From positions 18,620,220 to 18,684,219 of the forward strand of contig CP114483.1 in assembly GCA_027186245.1 (NCBI GenBank): 64,000 bases of DNA, written 5' to 3'. Below, in pieces: positions 23,001 to 36,378 of this stretch. The notes beneath the pieces were generated by a model. The model saw only the letters and a program-made list of their open reading frames with translations, was not told the DNA's origin and searched no databases. A program made the translations under genes and the position numbers. Within the stretch, counting starts at the first letter, position 1. Every line of letters starts with the position of its first letter. Origin of the DNA: Coriaria nepalensis (taxonomy: Eukaryota > Streptophyta > Magnoliopsida > Cucurbitales > Coriariaceae).

Positions 23001-24209
23001 TTTAGCCTTAAAGTCATGTCAATGAGTCTCTTCTAGTCGTGAAATCATTCTAAATTAAGTCGAACGAATTCTATTTTTTCCCTTCATACATGATTTTATT
23101 ACATAACTTGCAATTAATCTATTGAAGACAACAATGCATTATTTTACCATTAAAAAGCATGTCACTCAGTCTTTTCAATCATTAAATTGTTTAAAGGCAC
23201 TTCGGACCATATCTCTTTTTGCATTTAAAACGTGCCTTTCATGCATAACTTGCAAGTGATCTATTGAAGGCAACTATGCATTTTTTTAGCCTTAAAGTCA
23301 TATTTTTGCATCTCTTTTAGTCAGAAAATCATTCTAAATCATTTCGAACGAAATTCGGCATTTGAACATGACTTTCGTGCATAACTTGCAGTTGATCTAT
23401 TGAAGTCAACAATGCATTTGTTTAGCCTTAAAGTCATGTCAATGAGTCTCTTCTAGTCGTTAAATTATTCTAAATTAAGTCGAACGAATTCTGTTTTTTC
23501 CCTTCAAACATGATTTTATTACATAACTTGCAATTAATCTATTGAAGACAACAATGCATTATTTTACCATTAAAAAGCAAGTCACTCGGTCTTTTCAATT
23601 ATTAAATTGTTTGAAGGCACTACAGACCATATCTCTTTTTGCATTTAAAACGTGACTTTCATGCATAACTTGCAAGTGATCTATTGAAGGCAACTATGCA
23701 TTTTTTTAGCCTTAAAGTCATATTTTTGCATCTCTTTTAGTCAGAAAATCATTCTAAATCATTTCGAACGAAATTCGGCATTTGAATATGACTTTCGTGC
23801 ATAACTTGTAGTTGATCTATTGAAGGCAACAATGCATTTGTTTAGCCTTTAAGTCATGTAACTGAGTCTCTTCGAGTCATTAAATCATTCTAAATTAAGT
23901 CGAACGAATTCTATTTTCGCCCTTCAAACATTATTTTCTTACATAACTTGCAATTAATCTATTCAAGACAACAATGCATTATTCTACCACTAAAAAGCAT
24001 ATCACTCAGTCTTTTCAATCATTAAATTGTTTGAAGGCACTTCGAACCATATCTCTTTTTGCATTTAAAACGCGACGTTCAGGCATAACTTGCAATGGAT
24101 CTATTGAAGGCAACTATGCATTTTTTTAGCCTTAAAGTCATATTTTTGCATCTCTTTTAGTAAGAAAATCATTCTAAATCACTCCCAACGAAATTAGGCA
24201 TTTAAACAT
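20010..24209. repeat. Complete clean 4,200-bp decamer HOR, copy 2
   Basis: Compared line by line with the preceding decamer at an offset of 4,200, I find only four substitutions: A to T at 23,087, G to A at 23,193, T to A at 23,580 and C to T at 23,600. All four lie within about 520 bp in u8-u9. This is about 99.9% identity over 4.2 kb, far above the identity between different unit types. It indicates very recent duplication or ongoing conversion. Confidence 0.95.
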
Positions 24210-24629
24210 GACTTTCGTGCATAACTTGTAGTTGATCTATTGAAGTCAACAATATATTTGTTTAGCCTTAAAGTCATGTCAATGAGCCTCTTCTAGTCGT
24301 TAAATCATTCTAAATTAAGTCGAACGAATTCTATTTTTTCCCTTCAAACCTGATTTTATTACATAACTTGCAATTAATCTATTGAAGACAACAATGCATT
24401 ATTTTACCATTAAAAAGCATGTCACTCAGTCTTTTCAATCATTAAATTGTTTGAAGGCACTTCGAACCATATCTCTTTTTACATTTAAAACGCGACTTTC
24501 AGGCATAACTTGCAATGGATCTATTGAAGGCAACTATGCATTTTTTTAGCCTTAAAGTCATATTTTTGCGTCTCTTTTAGTCAGAAAATCATTCTAAATC
24601 ACTTCGAACGAAATTAGGCATTTAAACAT
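24210..24629. repeat. Chimeric unit ending the homogenised domain
   Basis: Starts as u1 (ATATATTTG, GAGCCTCTTC, CAAACCTGATT). B is u6-like (CTTCGAACC) with a private TTTTTACATTTAAAACG. C mixes u6 (GCGACTTTCAGGC, CAATGGATC) with TTAGTCAGAAAATC and CACTTCGAACG of other units. After it the decamer order is never found again, so the domain boundary lies inside this unit, between about 24,460 and 24,600. Confidence 0.82.
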
Positions 24630-25887
24630 GACTTTCGTGCATAACTTGTAGTTGATCTATTGAAGTCAACAATATATTTGTTTAGCCTTAAAGTCATGTC
24701 AATGAGTCTCTTCTAGTCCTTAAATCATTCTAAATTAAAACGAATGAATTCTATTTTTTCCCTTCAAACATGATTTTATTACATAACTTGCAATTAATCT
24801 ATTGAAGGCAACAATGCATTATTTTACCATTAAAACGCATGTCAGTCAATCTTTTCAATCATTAAAGTGTTTCAAGGAACTTCGGACCATATCTCTTTTT
24901 GCATTTAAAACGCGACTTTCATGCATAACTTGCAATTGATCTATTGAAGGCAACTATGCATTTTTTTAGCCTTAAAATAATATTTTTGCGTCTCTTTTAG
25001 TCAGAAAATCATTCTAAATCACTTCGAACGAAATTAGGCATTTGAACATGACTTTCATGCATAACTTGCAGTTGATCTATTGAAGTTAACAATGCATTTG
25101 TTTAGCCTTAAAGTCATGTCAATGAGTCTCTTCGAGTCGTTAAATCATTCTAAATTAAGTCGAACGAATTCTATTTTTTCCCTTCAAACATGATTTTATT
25201 ACATAACTTGCAATTAATCTATTAAAGACAACATTGCATTATTTTACCATTAAAAAGCATATCACTCAGTCTTTTCAATCATTAAATTGTTTGAAGGCAC
25301 TTCGAACCAATTCTCTTTTTGCATTTAAAACACGGGTTTCATTCATAACTTGCAATTGATCTATTGAAGGCAACTATGCATTTTTTTAGCCTTAAAGTCA
25401 TATTTTTGCGTCTCTTTTAGTCAGAAAATCATTCTAAATCACTTCGAACGAAATTCGGCATTTGAACATGACTTTCGTGCATAACTTGCAGTTGATCTAT
25501 TGAAGGCAACAATGCAGTTTTTTAGCCTTTAAGTCATGTAACTGAGTCTCTTCGAGTCATTAAATCATTCTAAATTAAGTCGAACGAATTCTATTTGCGC
25601 CCTTCAAACATTATTTTCTTACATAACTTGCAATTGATCTATTGAAGACAACAATGTATTATTTTACCATTAAAAAGCATATCACTCAGTCTTTTCAATC
25701 ATTAAATTGTTTGAAGGCACTTCGAACCAATTCTCTTTCTGCATTTAAAACGTGACTTTCAGGCATAACTTGCAATTGATCTATTGAAGGCATATGCATT
25801 TGTTTAGCCTTAAAGTCATATTTTTGAGTCTCTTTTAGTCAGAATATCATTCTTAATCACTTCGAACGAAATTCGGCATTTGAATAT
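24630..25887. repeat. Transition zone with strongly diverged units
   Basis: Three units (24,630, 25,050, 25,470) carry many private changes: TTAAAACGAATGAATTC at about 24,736, AAACGCATGTCAGTCAATC at about 24,834, TTAAAGTGTTTCAAGGAAC at about 24,863, ACACGGGTTTCATTCATAAC at about 25,330 and AATGCAGTTTTTTAG at about 25,512. The third is 418 bp. High private divergence next to a homogenised block is expected for units that have escaped exchange. Confidence 0.8.
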
Positions 25888-28800
25888 GACTTTCGTGCAT
25901 AACTTGCAGTTGATCTATTGAAGTCAACAATGCATTTGTTTAGCCTTAAAGTCATGTCAATGAGACTCTTCTAGTCGTTAAATCATTCTAAATTAAGTTG
26001 AACGAATCCTATTTTTTCCCTTCAAACATGATTTTATTACATAACTTGCAATTAATCTATTGAAGACAACAATGCATTATTTTACCATTAAAAAGCATGT
26101 CACTCAGTCTTTTCTATCATTAAATTGTTTGAAGGCACTTCGGACCATTTCTCTTTTTGCATTTAAAACACGACTTTCATGCATAACTTGCAATTGATCT
26201 ATTGAAGGCAACTATGCATTTTTTTAGCCTTAACGTCATATTTTTGCGTCTCTTTTAGTTAGAAAATCATTCTAAATCACTTCGAACGAAATTCCGCATT
26301 TGAATATGAATTCGTGCATAACTTGCAGTTGATCTATTGAAGTCAACAATGCATTTGTTTAGCCTTAAAGTCATGTCAATGAGACTCTTCTAGTCGTTAA
26401 ATCATTCTAAATTAAGTCGAACGAATTCTATTTTTTCCCTTCAAACATGATTTTATTACATAACTTGCAATTAATCTATTGAAGACAACAATGCATTATT
26501 TTACCATTAAAAAGCATGTCACTCAGTCTTTTCTATCATTAAATTGTTTGAAGGCACTTCGGACCATTTCTCTTTTTGCATTTAAAACACGACTTTCATG
26601 CATAACTTGCAATTGATCTATTGAAGGCAACTATGCATTTTTTTAGCCTTAAAGTCATATGTTTGCGTCTCTTTTAGTTAGAAAATCATTCTAAATCACT
26701 TCGAACGAAATTCGGCATTTGAACATGACTTTCTTGCATAACTTGCAGTTGATCTATTGAAGGCAACAATGCATTTTTTTAGCCTTTAAGTCATGTAACT
26801 GAGTCTCTTCGAGTCATTAAATCATTCTAAATTAAGTCGAACGAATTCTATTTGCACCCTTCAAACATTATTTTCTTACATAACTTGCAATTAATCTATT
26901 GAAGACAACAATGCATTATTTTACCATTAAAAAGCATATCACTCAGTCTTTTCAATCATTAAATTGTTTGAAGGCACTTCGAACCAATTCTCTTTTTGCA
27001 TTTAAAACGCGACTTTCATGCATAACTTGCAATTGATCTATTGAAGGCAACTATGCATTTATTTAGCCTTAAAGTCATATTTTTGCGTCTCTTTTGGTCA
27101 GAAAATCATTCAAAATCACTTTGAACGAAATTCGGCATTGGAACATGACTTTCATGCATAACTTGCAGTTGATCTATTGAAGTCAACAATGCATTTGTTT
27201 AGCCTTACAGTCATGTCAATGAGTCTCTTCTAGTCGTTAAATCATTCTAAATTAAGTCGAACAAATTCTATTTTTTCCCTTCAAACATGATTTTATTACA
27301 TAACTTGCAATTAATCTATTGAAGACAACAATGCATTATTTTACCATTAAATAGCATGTCACTCAGTCTTCTCAATCATTAAATTGTTTGAAGGCACTTC
27401 GGACCATATCTCTTTTTGCATTTAAAACACGACTTTCATGCATAACTTGCAATTGATCTATTGAAGGAAACTATGCATTTATTTAGCCTTAAAGTCATAT
27501 TTTTGTGTCTCTTTTAGTCAGAAAATCATTCTAAATCACTTCGAACGAAATTCGGCATTTGAACATGACTTTCGTGCATAACTTGCAGTTGATCTATTGA
27601 AGGCAACAATGCATTTTTTTAGCCTTTAAGTCATGTAACTGAGTCTCTTCGAGTCATTAAATCATTCTTAATTAAGTCGAACGAATTCTATTTGCGCCCT
27701 TCAAACATTATTTTCTTACATAACTTGCAATTAATCTATTTAAGACAACAATGCATTATTTTACCATTAAAAAGCATATCACTCAGTCTTTTCAAGCATT
27801 AAAATGTTTGAAGGCACTTCGAACCAAATCTCTTTTTGCATTTAAAACGCGACTTTCATGCATAACTTGCAATTGATCTATTGAAGGCAACTATGCATTT
27901 TTTTATCCTTAAAGTCATATTATTGCGTCTCTTTTAGTCATTAAATCTTTCTAAATCACTTCGAACGAAATTCGGCCTTTAAATATGACTTTCGTGCATA
28001 ACTTGCAGTTGATCTATTGAAGGAAAGAATGCATTTGTTTAGCCTTTAGGTCATGTAACTGAGTCTCTTCGAGTCATTAAATCATTCTAAATTAAGTCGA
28101 ACGAATTCTATTTGCGCCCTTCAAACATTATTTTCTTACATAACTTGCAATTAATCTATGGAAGACAACAATGCATTATTTTACCATTAAAAAGCATGTC
28201 ACTCAGTCTTTTATATCATTAAATTGTTTGAAGGCACTTCCGACCATATCTCTTTTTGCATTTAAAACACGACTTTCATGCATAACTTGCAATTGATCTA
28301 TTGAAGGCAACTATGCATTTGTTTAGCCTTAAAGTCATATTTTTGCGTCTCTTTTAGTCAGAAAATCATTCTTAATCACTTCGAAAGAAATTCGGCATTT
28401 GAACATGACTTTCGTGCATAACTTGCAGTTGATCTATTGAAGTCAACAATGCATTTGTTTAGCCTTAAAGTCATGTCAATGAGACTCTTCTAGTCGTTAA
28501 ATCATTCTAAATTAAGTCGAACGAATTCTATTTTTCCCTTCAAACATGATTTTATTACATAACTTGCAATTAATCTATTGAAGACAACAATGCATTATTT
28601 TACCATTAAAAAGCATGTCACTCAGTCTTTTCAATCATTAAATTGTTTGAAGGCACTTCGGACCATATCTCTTTTTGGATTTAAAACACGACTTTCATGC
28701 ATAAGTTGCAATTGATCTATTGAAGGCAACTATGCATTTTTTTAGCCTTACAGTCATATTTTTGCGTCTGTTTTAGTCATTAAATCTTTCTAAATCACTT

Positions 28801-31800
28801 CGAACGAAATTCGGCCTTTGAATATGACTTTCGTGCATAACTTGCAGTTAATCTATTGAAGGAAACAATGCATTTGTTTAGCCTTTAGGTCATGTAACTG
28901 AGTCTCTCCGAGTCATTAAATCATTCTAAATTAAGTCGAACGAATTCTATTTGCGCCCTTCAAACATTATTTTCTTACATAACTTGCAATTAATCTATGG
29001 AAGACAACAATGCATTATTTTAACATTAAAAAGCATGTCACTGAGTCTTTTCTATCATTAAATTGTTTGAAGGCACTTCGGACCATATCTCTTTTTGCAT
29101 TTAAAACATAACTTTCATGCATAACTTGCAATTGATCTATTGAAGGCAACTATGCATTTATTTAGCCTTAAAGTCATATTTTTGCGTCTCTTTTAGTCAT
29201 TAAATCTTTCTAAATCACTTCGAAAGAAATTCGGCCTTTGAATATGACTTTCGTGCATAACTTGCAGTTGATCTATTGAAGGAAACAATGCATTTGTTTA
29301 GCCTTTAGGTCATGTAACTGAGTCTCTTCGAGTCATTAAATCATTCTAAATTAAGTCGAACGAATTCTATTTGCGCCCTTCAAACATTATTTTCTTACAT
29401 AACTTGCAATTAATCTATTGAAGACAACAATGCATTATTTTACCATTAAAAAGCATATCACTCAGTCTTTTCAATCATTAAAATGTTTGAAGGCACTTCG
29501 AACCATATCTCTTTTTGCATTTAAAACGCGGCTTTCAGGCATAACTTGCAATTGATCTATTGAAGGCATATGCATTTCTTTAGCCTTAAAGTCATATTTT
29601 TGCGTCTCTTTTAGTCAGAAAATCATTCTTAATCACTTCGAACGAAATTCGGCATTTGAATATGACTTTCGTGCATAACTTGCAGTTGATCTATTGAAGT
29701 CAACAATGCATTTGTTTAGCCTTAAAGTCATGTCAATGGGACTCTTCTAGTCGTTAAATCATTCTAAATTAAGTTGAACGAATTCTATTTTTTCCCTTCA
29801 AACATGATTTTATTACATAACTTGCAATTAATCTATTGAAGACAACAATGCATTATTTTACCATTAAATAGCATGTCACTCAGTCTTCTCAATCATTAAA
29901 TTGTTTGAAGGCACTTCGGACCATATCTCTTTTTGCATTTAAAACACGACTTTCATGCATAACTTGCAATTGATCTATTGAAGGCAACTATGCATTTATT
30001 TAGCCTTAAAGTAATATTTTTGTGTCTCTTTTAGTCAGAAAATCATTCTTAATCACTTCGAACGAAATTCGGCATTTGAACATGACTTTCGTGCATAACT
30101 TGCAGTTGATCTATTGAAGGCAACAATGCATTTTTTTTGCCTTTAAGTCATGTAACTGAGTCTCTTCGAGTCATTAAATCATTCTAAATTAATTCGAACG
30201 AATTCTATTTGCGTCCTTCAAACATTATTTTCTTACATAACTTGCAATTAATCTATTGAACACAACAACGCATTATTTTACCATTAAAAAGCATATCACT
30301 CAGTCTTTTCAATCATGAAAATGTTTGAAGGCACTTTGAACCATATCTCTTTTTGCATTTAAAACGCGACTTTCAGGCATAACTTGCGATTGATCTATTG
30401 AAGGCATATGCATTTCTTTAGCCTTAAAGTCATATTTTTGCGTCTCTTTTAGTCAGAAAATCATTCTTAATCACTTCGAACGAAATTCGGCATTTGAATA
30501 TGACTTTCGTGCATAACTTGCAGTTGATCTATTGAAGTCAACAATGCATTTGTTTAGCCTTAAAGTCATGTCAATGAGACTCTTCTAGTCGTTAAATCAT
30601 TCTAAATTAAGTTGAACGAATTCTATTTTTTCCCTTCAAACATGATTTTATTACATAACTTGCAATTAATCTATTGAAGACAACAATGCATTATTTTACC
30701 ACTAAAAAGCATGTCACTCAGTCTTTTCTATCATTAAATTGTTTGAAGGCACTTCGGACCATTTCTCTTTTTGCATTTAAAACACGACTTTCATGCATAA
30801 CTTGCAATTGATCTGTTGAAGGCAACTATGCATTTTTTTTGCCTTAAAGTCATATTTTTGCGTCTCTTTTAGTTAGAAAATCAATCTAAATCACTTTGAA
30901 CGAAATTCGGCATTTGAACATGACTTTCGTGCATAACTTGCAGTTGATCAATTGAAGGCTACAATGCATTTTTTTGGCCTTTAAGTCATGTAACTGAGTC
31001 TCTTCGAGTCATTAAATCATTCTAAATTAAGTCGAACGAATTCTATTTGCGCCCTTCAAACATTATTTTCTTACATAACTTGCAATTAATCTATTGAAGA
31101 CAACAATGCATTATTTTACCATTAAAAAGCATGTCACTGAGTCTTTTCTATCATTAAATTGTTTGAAGGCACTTCGGACCATATCTCTTTTTGCATTTAA
31201 AACACGACTTTCATGCATAACTTGCAATTGATCTGTTGAAGGCAACTATGCATTTTTTTAGCCTTAAAGTCATATTTTTGTGTCTCTTTTAGTTAGAAAA
31301 TCAATCTAAATCACTTTGAACGAAATTCGGCATTTGAACATGACTTTCGTGCATAACTTGCAGTTGATCTATTGAAGGCAACAATGCATTTTTTTGGCCT
31401 TTCAGTCATGTCAATGAGACTCTTCTAGTCGTTAAATCATTCTAAATTAAGTTGAACGAATTCTATTTTTTCCCTTCAAACATGATTTTATTACATAACT
31501 TGCAATTAATCTATTGAAGACAACAATGCATTATTTTACCATTAAAAAGCATGTCACTCAGTCTTCTCAATCATTAAATTGTTTGAAGGCACTTCGGACC
31601 ATATCTCTTTTTGCATTTAAAACACGACTTTCATGCATAACTTGCAATTGATCTATTGAAGGCAACTATGCACTTATTTAGCCTTAAAGTCATATTTTTG
31701 TGTCTCTTTTAGTCAGAAAATCATTCTTAATCACTTCGAACGAAATTCGGCATTTGAACATGACTTTCGTGCATAACTTGCAGTTGATCAATTGAAGGCA

Positions 31801-33020
31801 ACAATGCATTTTTTTGGCCTTTAAGTCATGTAACTGAGTCTCTTCGAGTCATTAAATCATTCTAAATTAAGTCGAACGAATTCTATTTGCGCCCTTCAAA
31901 CATTATTTTCTTACATAACTTGCAATTAATCTATTGAAGACAACAATGCATTATTTTACCATTAAGAAGCATATCACTCAGCCTTTTCAATCATTAAAAT
32001 GTTTGAAGGCACTTCGAACCATATCTCTTTTTGCATTTAAAACGCGACTTTCAGGCATAACTTGCAATTGATCTATTGAAGGCAACTATGCATTTTTTTA
32101 GCCTTAAAGTCATATTTTTGCGTCTCTTTTAGTCATTAAATCTTTCTAAATCACTTCGAACGAAATTCGGCCTTTGAATATGACTTTCGTGCATAACTTG
32201 CAGTTGATCTATTGAAGGAAACAATGCATTTGTTTAGCCTTTAGGTCATGTAACTGAGTCTCTTCGAGTCATTAAATCATTCTAAATTAAGTCGAACGAA
32301 TTCTATTTGCGCCCTTCAAACATTATTTTCTTACATAACTTGCAATTAATCTATGGAAGACAACAATGCATTATTTTACCATTAAAAAGCATGTCACTCA
32401 GTCTTTTCTATCATTAAATTGTTTGAAGGCACTTCGGACCATATCTCTTTTTGCATTTAAAACACGACTTTCATGATTAACTTGCAATTGATCTATTGAA
32501 GGCAACCATGCATTTTTTTAGCCTTAAAGTCATATTTTTGCGTCTCTTTTAGTTAGAAAATCATTTAACTCACTTCGAACGAAATTCGGCATTTGAAAAT
32601 GACTTTCTTGCATAACTTGCAGTTGATCTATTGAAGGCAACAATGCATTTTTTTAGCCTTTAAGTCATGTAACTGAGTCTCTTCGAGTCATTAAATCATT
32701 CTAAATTAAGTCGAACGAATTCTATTTGCGCCCTTCAAACATTATTTTCTTACATAACTTGCAATTAATCTATGGAAGACAACAATGCATTATTTTACCA
32801 TTAAAAAGCATGTCACTCAGTCTTTTCTATCATTAAATTGTTTGAAGGCACTTCGGACCATATATCTTTTTGCATTTAAAACACGACTTTCATGCATAAC
32901 TTGCAATTGATCTATTCAAGGCAACTATGCATTTTTTTAGCCTTAAAGTCATATTTTTGCATCTCTTTTAGTCATTAAATCTTTCTAAATCACTTCGAAC
33001 GAAATTCGGCATTTGAACAT
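25888..33020. repeat. Older satellite domain, irregular alpha/beta mixture
   Basis: Seventeen units starting at 25,888, 26,308, 26,727, 27,147, 27,567, 27,987, 28,407, 28,826, 29,246, 29,664, 30,084, 30,502, 30,922, 31,342, 31,762, 32,182 and 32,601. Alpha units (TTTTTTCCC, usually GAAGTCAAC and GAGACTCTTC) and beta units (TTTGCGCCC, GTAACTGAGTC) alternate without a fixed period. A beta sublineage has GAAGGAAA(C/G)AATGC and CTTTAGGTCATG (27,987, 28,826, 29,246, 32,182). Units 29,246 and 30,084 are 418 bp. Unit 31,342 is a beta-to-alpha fusion (GGCCTTTCAGTCATGTCAATG). The 420-bp spacing is otherwise kept and indels are rare, so the sequence quality is good. Confidence 0.85.
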
Positions 33021-34700
33021 GACTTTCGTGCATAACTTGCAGTTGATCTATTGAAGGCAACAATGCATTTTTTTGGCCTTTCAGTCATGTCAATGAGACT
33101 CTTCTAGTCGTTAAATCATTCTAAATTAAGTTGAACGAATTCTATTTTTTCCCTTCAAACATGATTTTATTACATAACTTGCAATTAATCTATTAAAGAC
33201 AACAATGCATTATTTTACCATTAAAAAGCATGTCACTCAGTCTTTTCTATCATTAAATTGTTTGAAGGCACTTCGGACCATTTCTCTTTTTGCATTTAAA
33301 ACACGACTTTCATACATAACTTGCAATTGATCTATTGAAGGCAACTATGCATTTTTTTAGCCTTAAAGTCATATTTTTGCGTCGCTTTTAGTTAGAAAAT
33401 CATTCTAAATCACTTCGAACGAAATTCGGCATTTGAACATGACTTTCTTGCATAACTTGCAGCTGATCTATTGAAGGCAACAATGCATTTTTTTAGCCTT
33501 TAAGTCATGTAACTGAGTCTCTTCGAGTCATTAAATCATTCTAAATTAAGTCGAACGAATTCTATTTGCGCCCTTCAAACATTATTTTCTTACATAACTT
33601 GCAATTAATCTATTGAAGACAACAATGCATTATGTTACCATTGAAAAGCATGTCACTGAGTCTTTTCTATCATTAAATTGTTTGAAGGCACTTCGGACCA
33701 TATCTCTTTTTGCATTTAAAACACGACTTTCATGCATAACTTGCAATTGATCTAGTGAAGGCAACTATGCATTTTTTTAGCCTTAAAGTCATATTTTTGC
33801 GTCTCTTTTAGTTAGAAAATCAATCTAAATCACTTCGAACGAAATTCGGCATTTGAACATGACTTTCGTGCATAACTTGCAGTTGATCTATTGAAGGCAA
33901 CAATGCATTTGTTTAGCCTTAAAGTCATGTCAATGAGTCTTTGCTAGTCGTTAAATCATTCTAAATTAAGTCGAACGAATTCTATTTGCGCCCTTCAAAC
34001 ATTATTTTCTTACATCACTTGCAATTAATCTATGGAAGACAATAATGCATTATTTTACGATTAAAAAGCATGTCACTGAGTCTTTTCTATCATTAAATTG
34101 TTTGAAGGCACTTCGGACCATATCTCTTTTTGCATTTAAAACACGACTTTCATGCATAACTTGCAATTGATCTATTGAAGGCAACTATGCATTTTTTTAG
34201 CCTTAAAGTCATATTTTTGCGTCTCTTTTAGTCAGAAAATCATTTTAAATCACTACGAAAAATATTCGGCATTTGAACATGACTTTCGTGCATAACTTGC
34301 AATTGATCTATTGAAGTCAACAATGCATTTGTTTAGCCTTAAAGTCATGTCAATGAGTCTCTGCTAGTCGTTAAATCATTCTAAATTAAGTCGAACGAAT
34401 TCTATTTTTTCCCTTCAAACATGATTTTATTACATAACTTGCAATTAATCTATTGAAGACAACAATGCATTATTTTACCATTAAAAAGCATGTCACTCAG
34501 TCTTTTCAATCATTAAATTTTTTGAAGGCACTTCGGACCATATCTCTTTTTGGATTTAAAACACGACTTTGATGCATAACTTGCAATTGATCTATTGAAG
34601 GCAACTATGCATTTTTTTAGCCTTAAAGTCATATTTTTGTGTCTCTTTTAGTCAGAAAATCAGTCTTAATCACTTCGAACGAAATTCGGCATTTGAACAT
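33021..34700. repeat. 1,680-bp tetramer HOR, copy 1
   Basis: Units 33,021, 33,441, 33,861 and 34,281. Markers in order: CATACATAAC and GCGTCGCTTTTAG, then TTTCTTGC with TATGTTACCATTGAAAAG, then TGCTAGTCG with TTTGCGCCC and CTATGGAAGAC, then AATTTTTTGAAGG with TTTTTGGATTTAAAAC and GACTTTGATGC. The same series recurs 3,358 bp further on. Four 420-bp units repeat as one block, independent of the decamer of the left domain. Confidence 0.83.
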
Positions 34701-36378
34701 GAATTTCGTGCATAACTTGCAGTTGATCTATTGAAGTCAACAATGCATTTGTTTAGCCTTAAAGTCATGTCAATGAGACTCTTCTAGTCGTTAAATCATT
34801 CTAAATTAAGTTGAACGAATTCTATTTTTTCCCTTCAAACATGATTCTATGACATAACTTGCAATTAATCTATTGAAGACAACAATGCATTATTTTACCA
34901 TTAAAAAGCATGTCACTTAGTCTTTTCTATCATTAAATTGTTTGAAGGCACTTCGGACCATTTCTCTTTTTGCATTTAAAACACGACTTTCATGCATAAC
35001 TTGCAAGTGATCTATTGAAGGCAACTATGCATTTTTTTAGCCTTAAAGTCATATTTTTGCATCTCTTTTAGTCAGAAAATCATTCTAAATCATTTCGAAC
35101 GAAATTCGGCATTTGAACATGACTTTCGTGCATAACTTGCAGTTGATCTATTGAAGGCAACAATGCATTTTTTTAGCCTTTAAGTCATGTAACTGAGTCT
35201 CTTCGAGTCTTTAAATCATTCTAAATTAAGTCGAACGAATTCTATTTGCGCTCTTCAAACATTATTTTCTTACATAACTTGCAATTAATCTATTGAAGAC
35301 AACAATGCATTATTTTACCATTAAAAAGCATGTCACTCAGTCTTTTCTATCATTAAATTGTTTGAAGGCACTTCGGACCATATCTCTTTTTGCATTTAAA
35401 ACACGACTTTCATGCATAACTTGCAATTGATCTAGTGAAGGCAACTATGCATTTTTTTAGCCTTAAAGTCATATTTTTGCGTCTCTTTTAGTTAGAAAAT
35501 CAATCTAAATCACTTCGAACGAAATTCGGCATTTGAACATGACTTTCGTGCATAACTTGCAGTTGATCTATTGAAGTCAACAATGCATTTGTTTAGCCTT
35601 AAAGTCATGTCAATGAGACTCTTCTAGTCGTTAAATCATTCTAAATTAAGTTGAACGAATTCTATTTTTTCCCTTCAAACATGATTTTATTACATAACTT
35701 GCAATTAATCTATTGAAGACAACAATGCATTATTTTACCATTAAAAAGCATGTCACTCAGTCTTTTCTATCATTAAATTGTTTGAAGGCACTTCGGACCA
35801 TTTCTCTTTTTGCATTTAAAACACGACTTTCATGCATAACTTGCAATTGATCTATTGAAGGCAACTATGCATTTTTTTAGCCTTAAAGTCATATTTTTGC
35901 GTCTCTTTTAGTTAGAAAATCAATCTAAATCACTTCGAACGAAATTCAGCATTTGAACATGACTTTCGTGCATAACTTGCAGTTGATCTATTGAAGGCAA
36001 CAATGCATTTGTTTACCCTTAAAGTCATGTCAATGAGTCTCTTCGAGTCATTAAATCATTCTAAATTAAGTCGAACGAATTCTATTTGCGCCCTTCTAAC
36101 ATTATTTTCTTACATAACTTGCAATTAATCTATTGAAGACAACAATGCATTATTTTACCATTAAAAAGCATATCACTCAGTCTTTTCAATCATTAAAATG
36201 TTTGATGGCACTTCGAGCCATATCTCTTTTTGCATTTAAAACGCGACTTTCAGGCATAACTTGCAATTGATCTATTGAAGGCATATGAATTTGTCTAGCC
36301 TTAAAGTCATATTTTTGCGTCTCTTTTAGTCAGAAAATCATTCTTAATCACTTCGAACGAAATTCGGCATTTGAAGAT
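34701..36378. repeat. Four units between tetramer copies
   Basis: Units 34,701 (alpha, GAATTTCGTG opening), 35,121 (beta), 35,541 (alpha) and 35,961 (alpha-to-beta, 418 bp with the CATATGAATTTG allele in C). The first two carry C and A features (CAAGTGATC, GCATCTC, CATTTCGAACG) otherwise typical of u3/u4. They recur together at 43,098-43,937. Confidence 0.78.

Larger units (their letters stand above)
1..24480. repeat. Homogenised higher-order repeat domain (decamer of 420-bp units)
   Basis: Ten unit types (u1-u10), each with private diagnostic bases, recur in a fixed order. Reading the array gives: u6 u7 u8 u9 u5 u6' u1 u2 u3 u4 u5 u6 u7 u8 u9 u10 u1 u2 h(8/9) u10 u1 h(2/5) u6' u1-u10 u1 u2 h(8/9) u10, then two perfect decamers u1-u10, then a chimeric u1. 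The domain continues past the left edge. It ends on the right inside the unit that starts at 24,210. Homogenisation to near identity implies recent amplification by unequal exchange, conversion or rolling-circle reinsertion; which of these cannot be told from the sequence. Confidence 0.9.
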
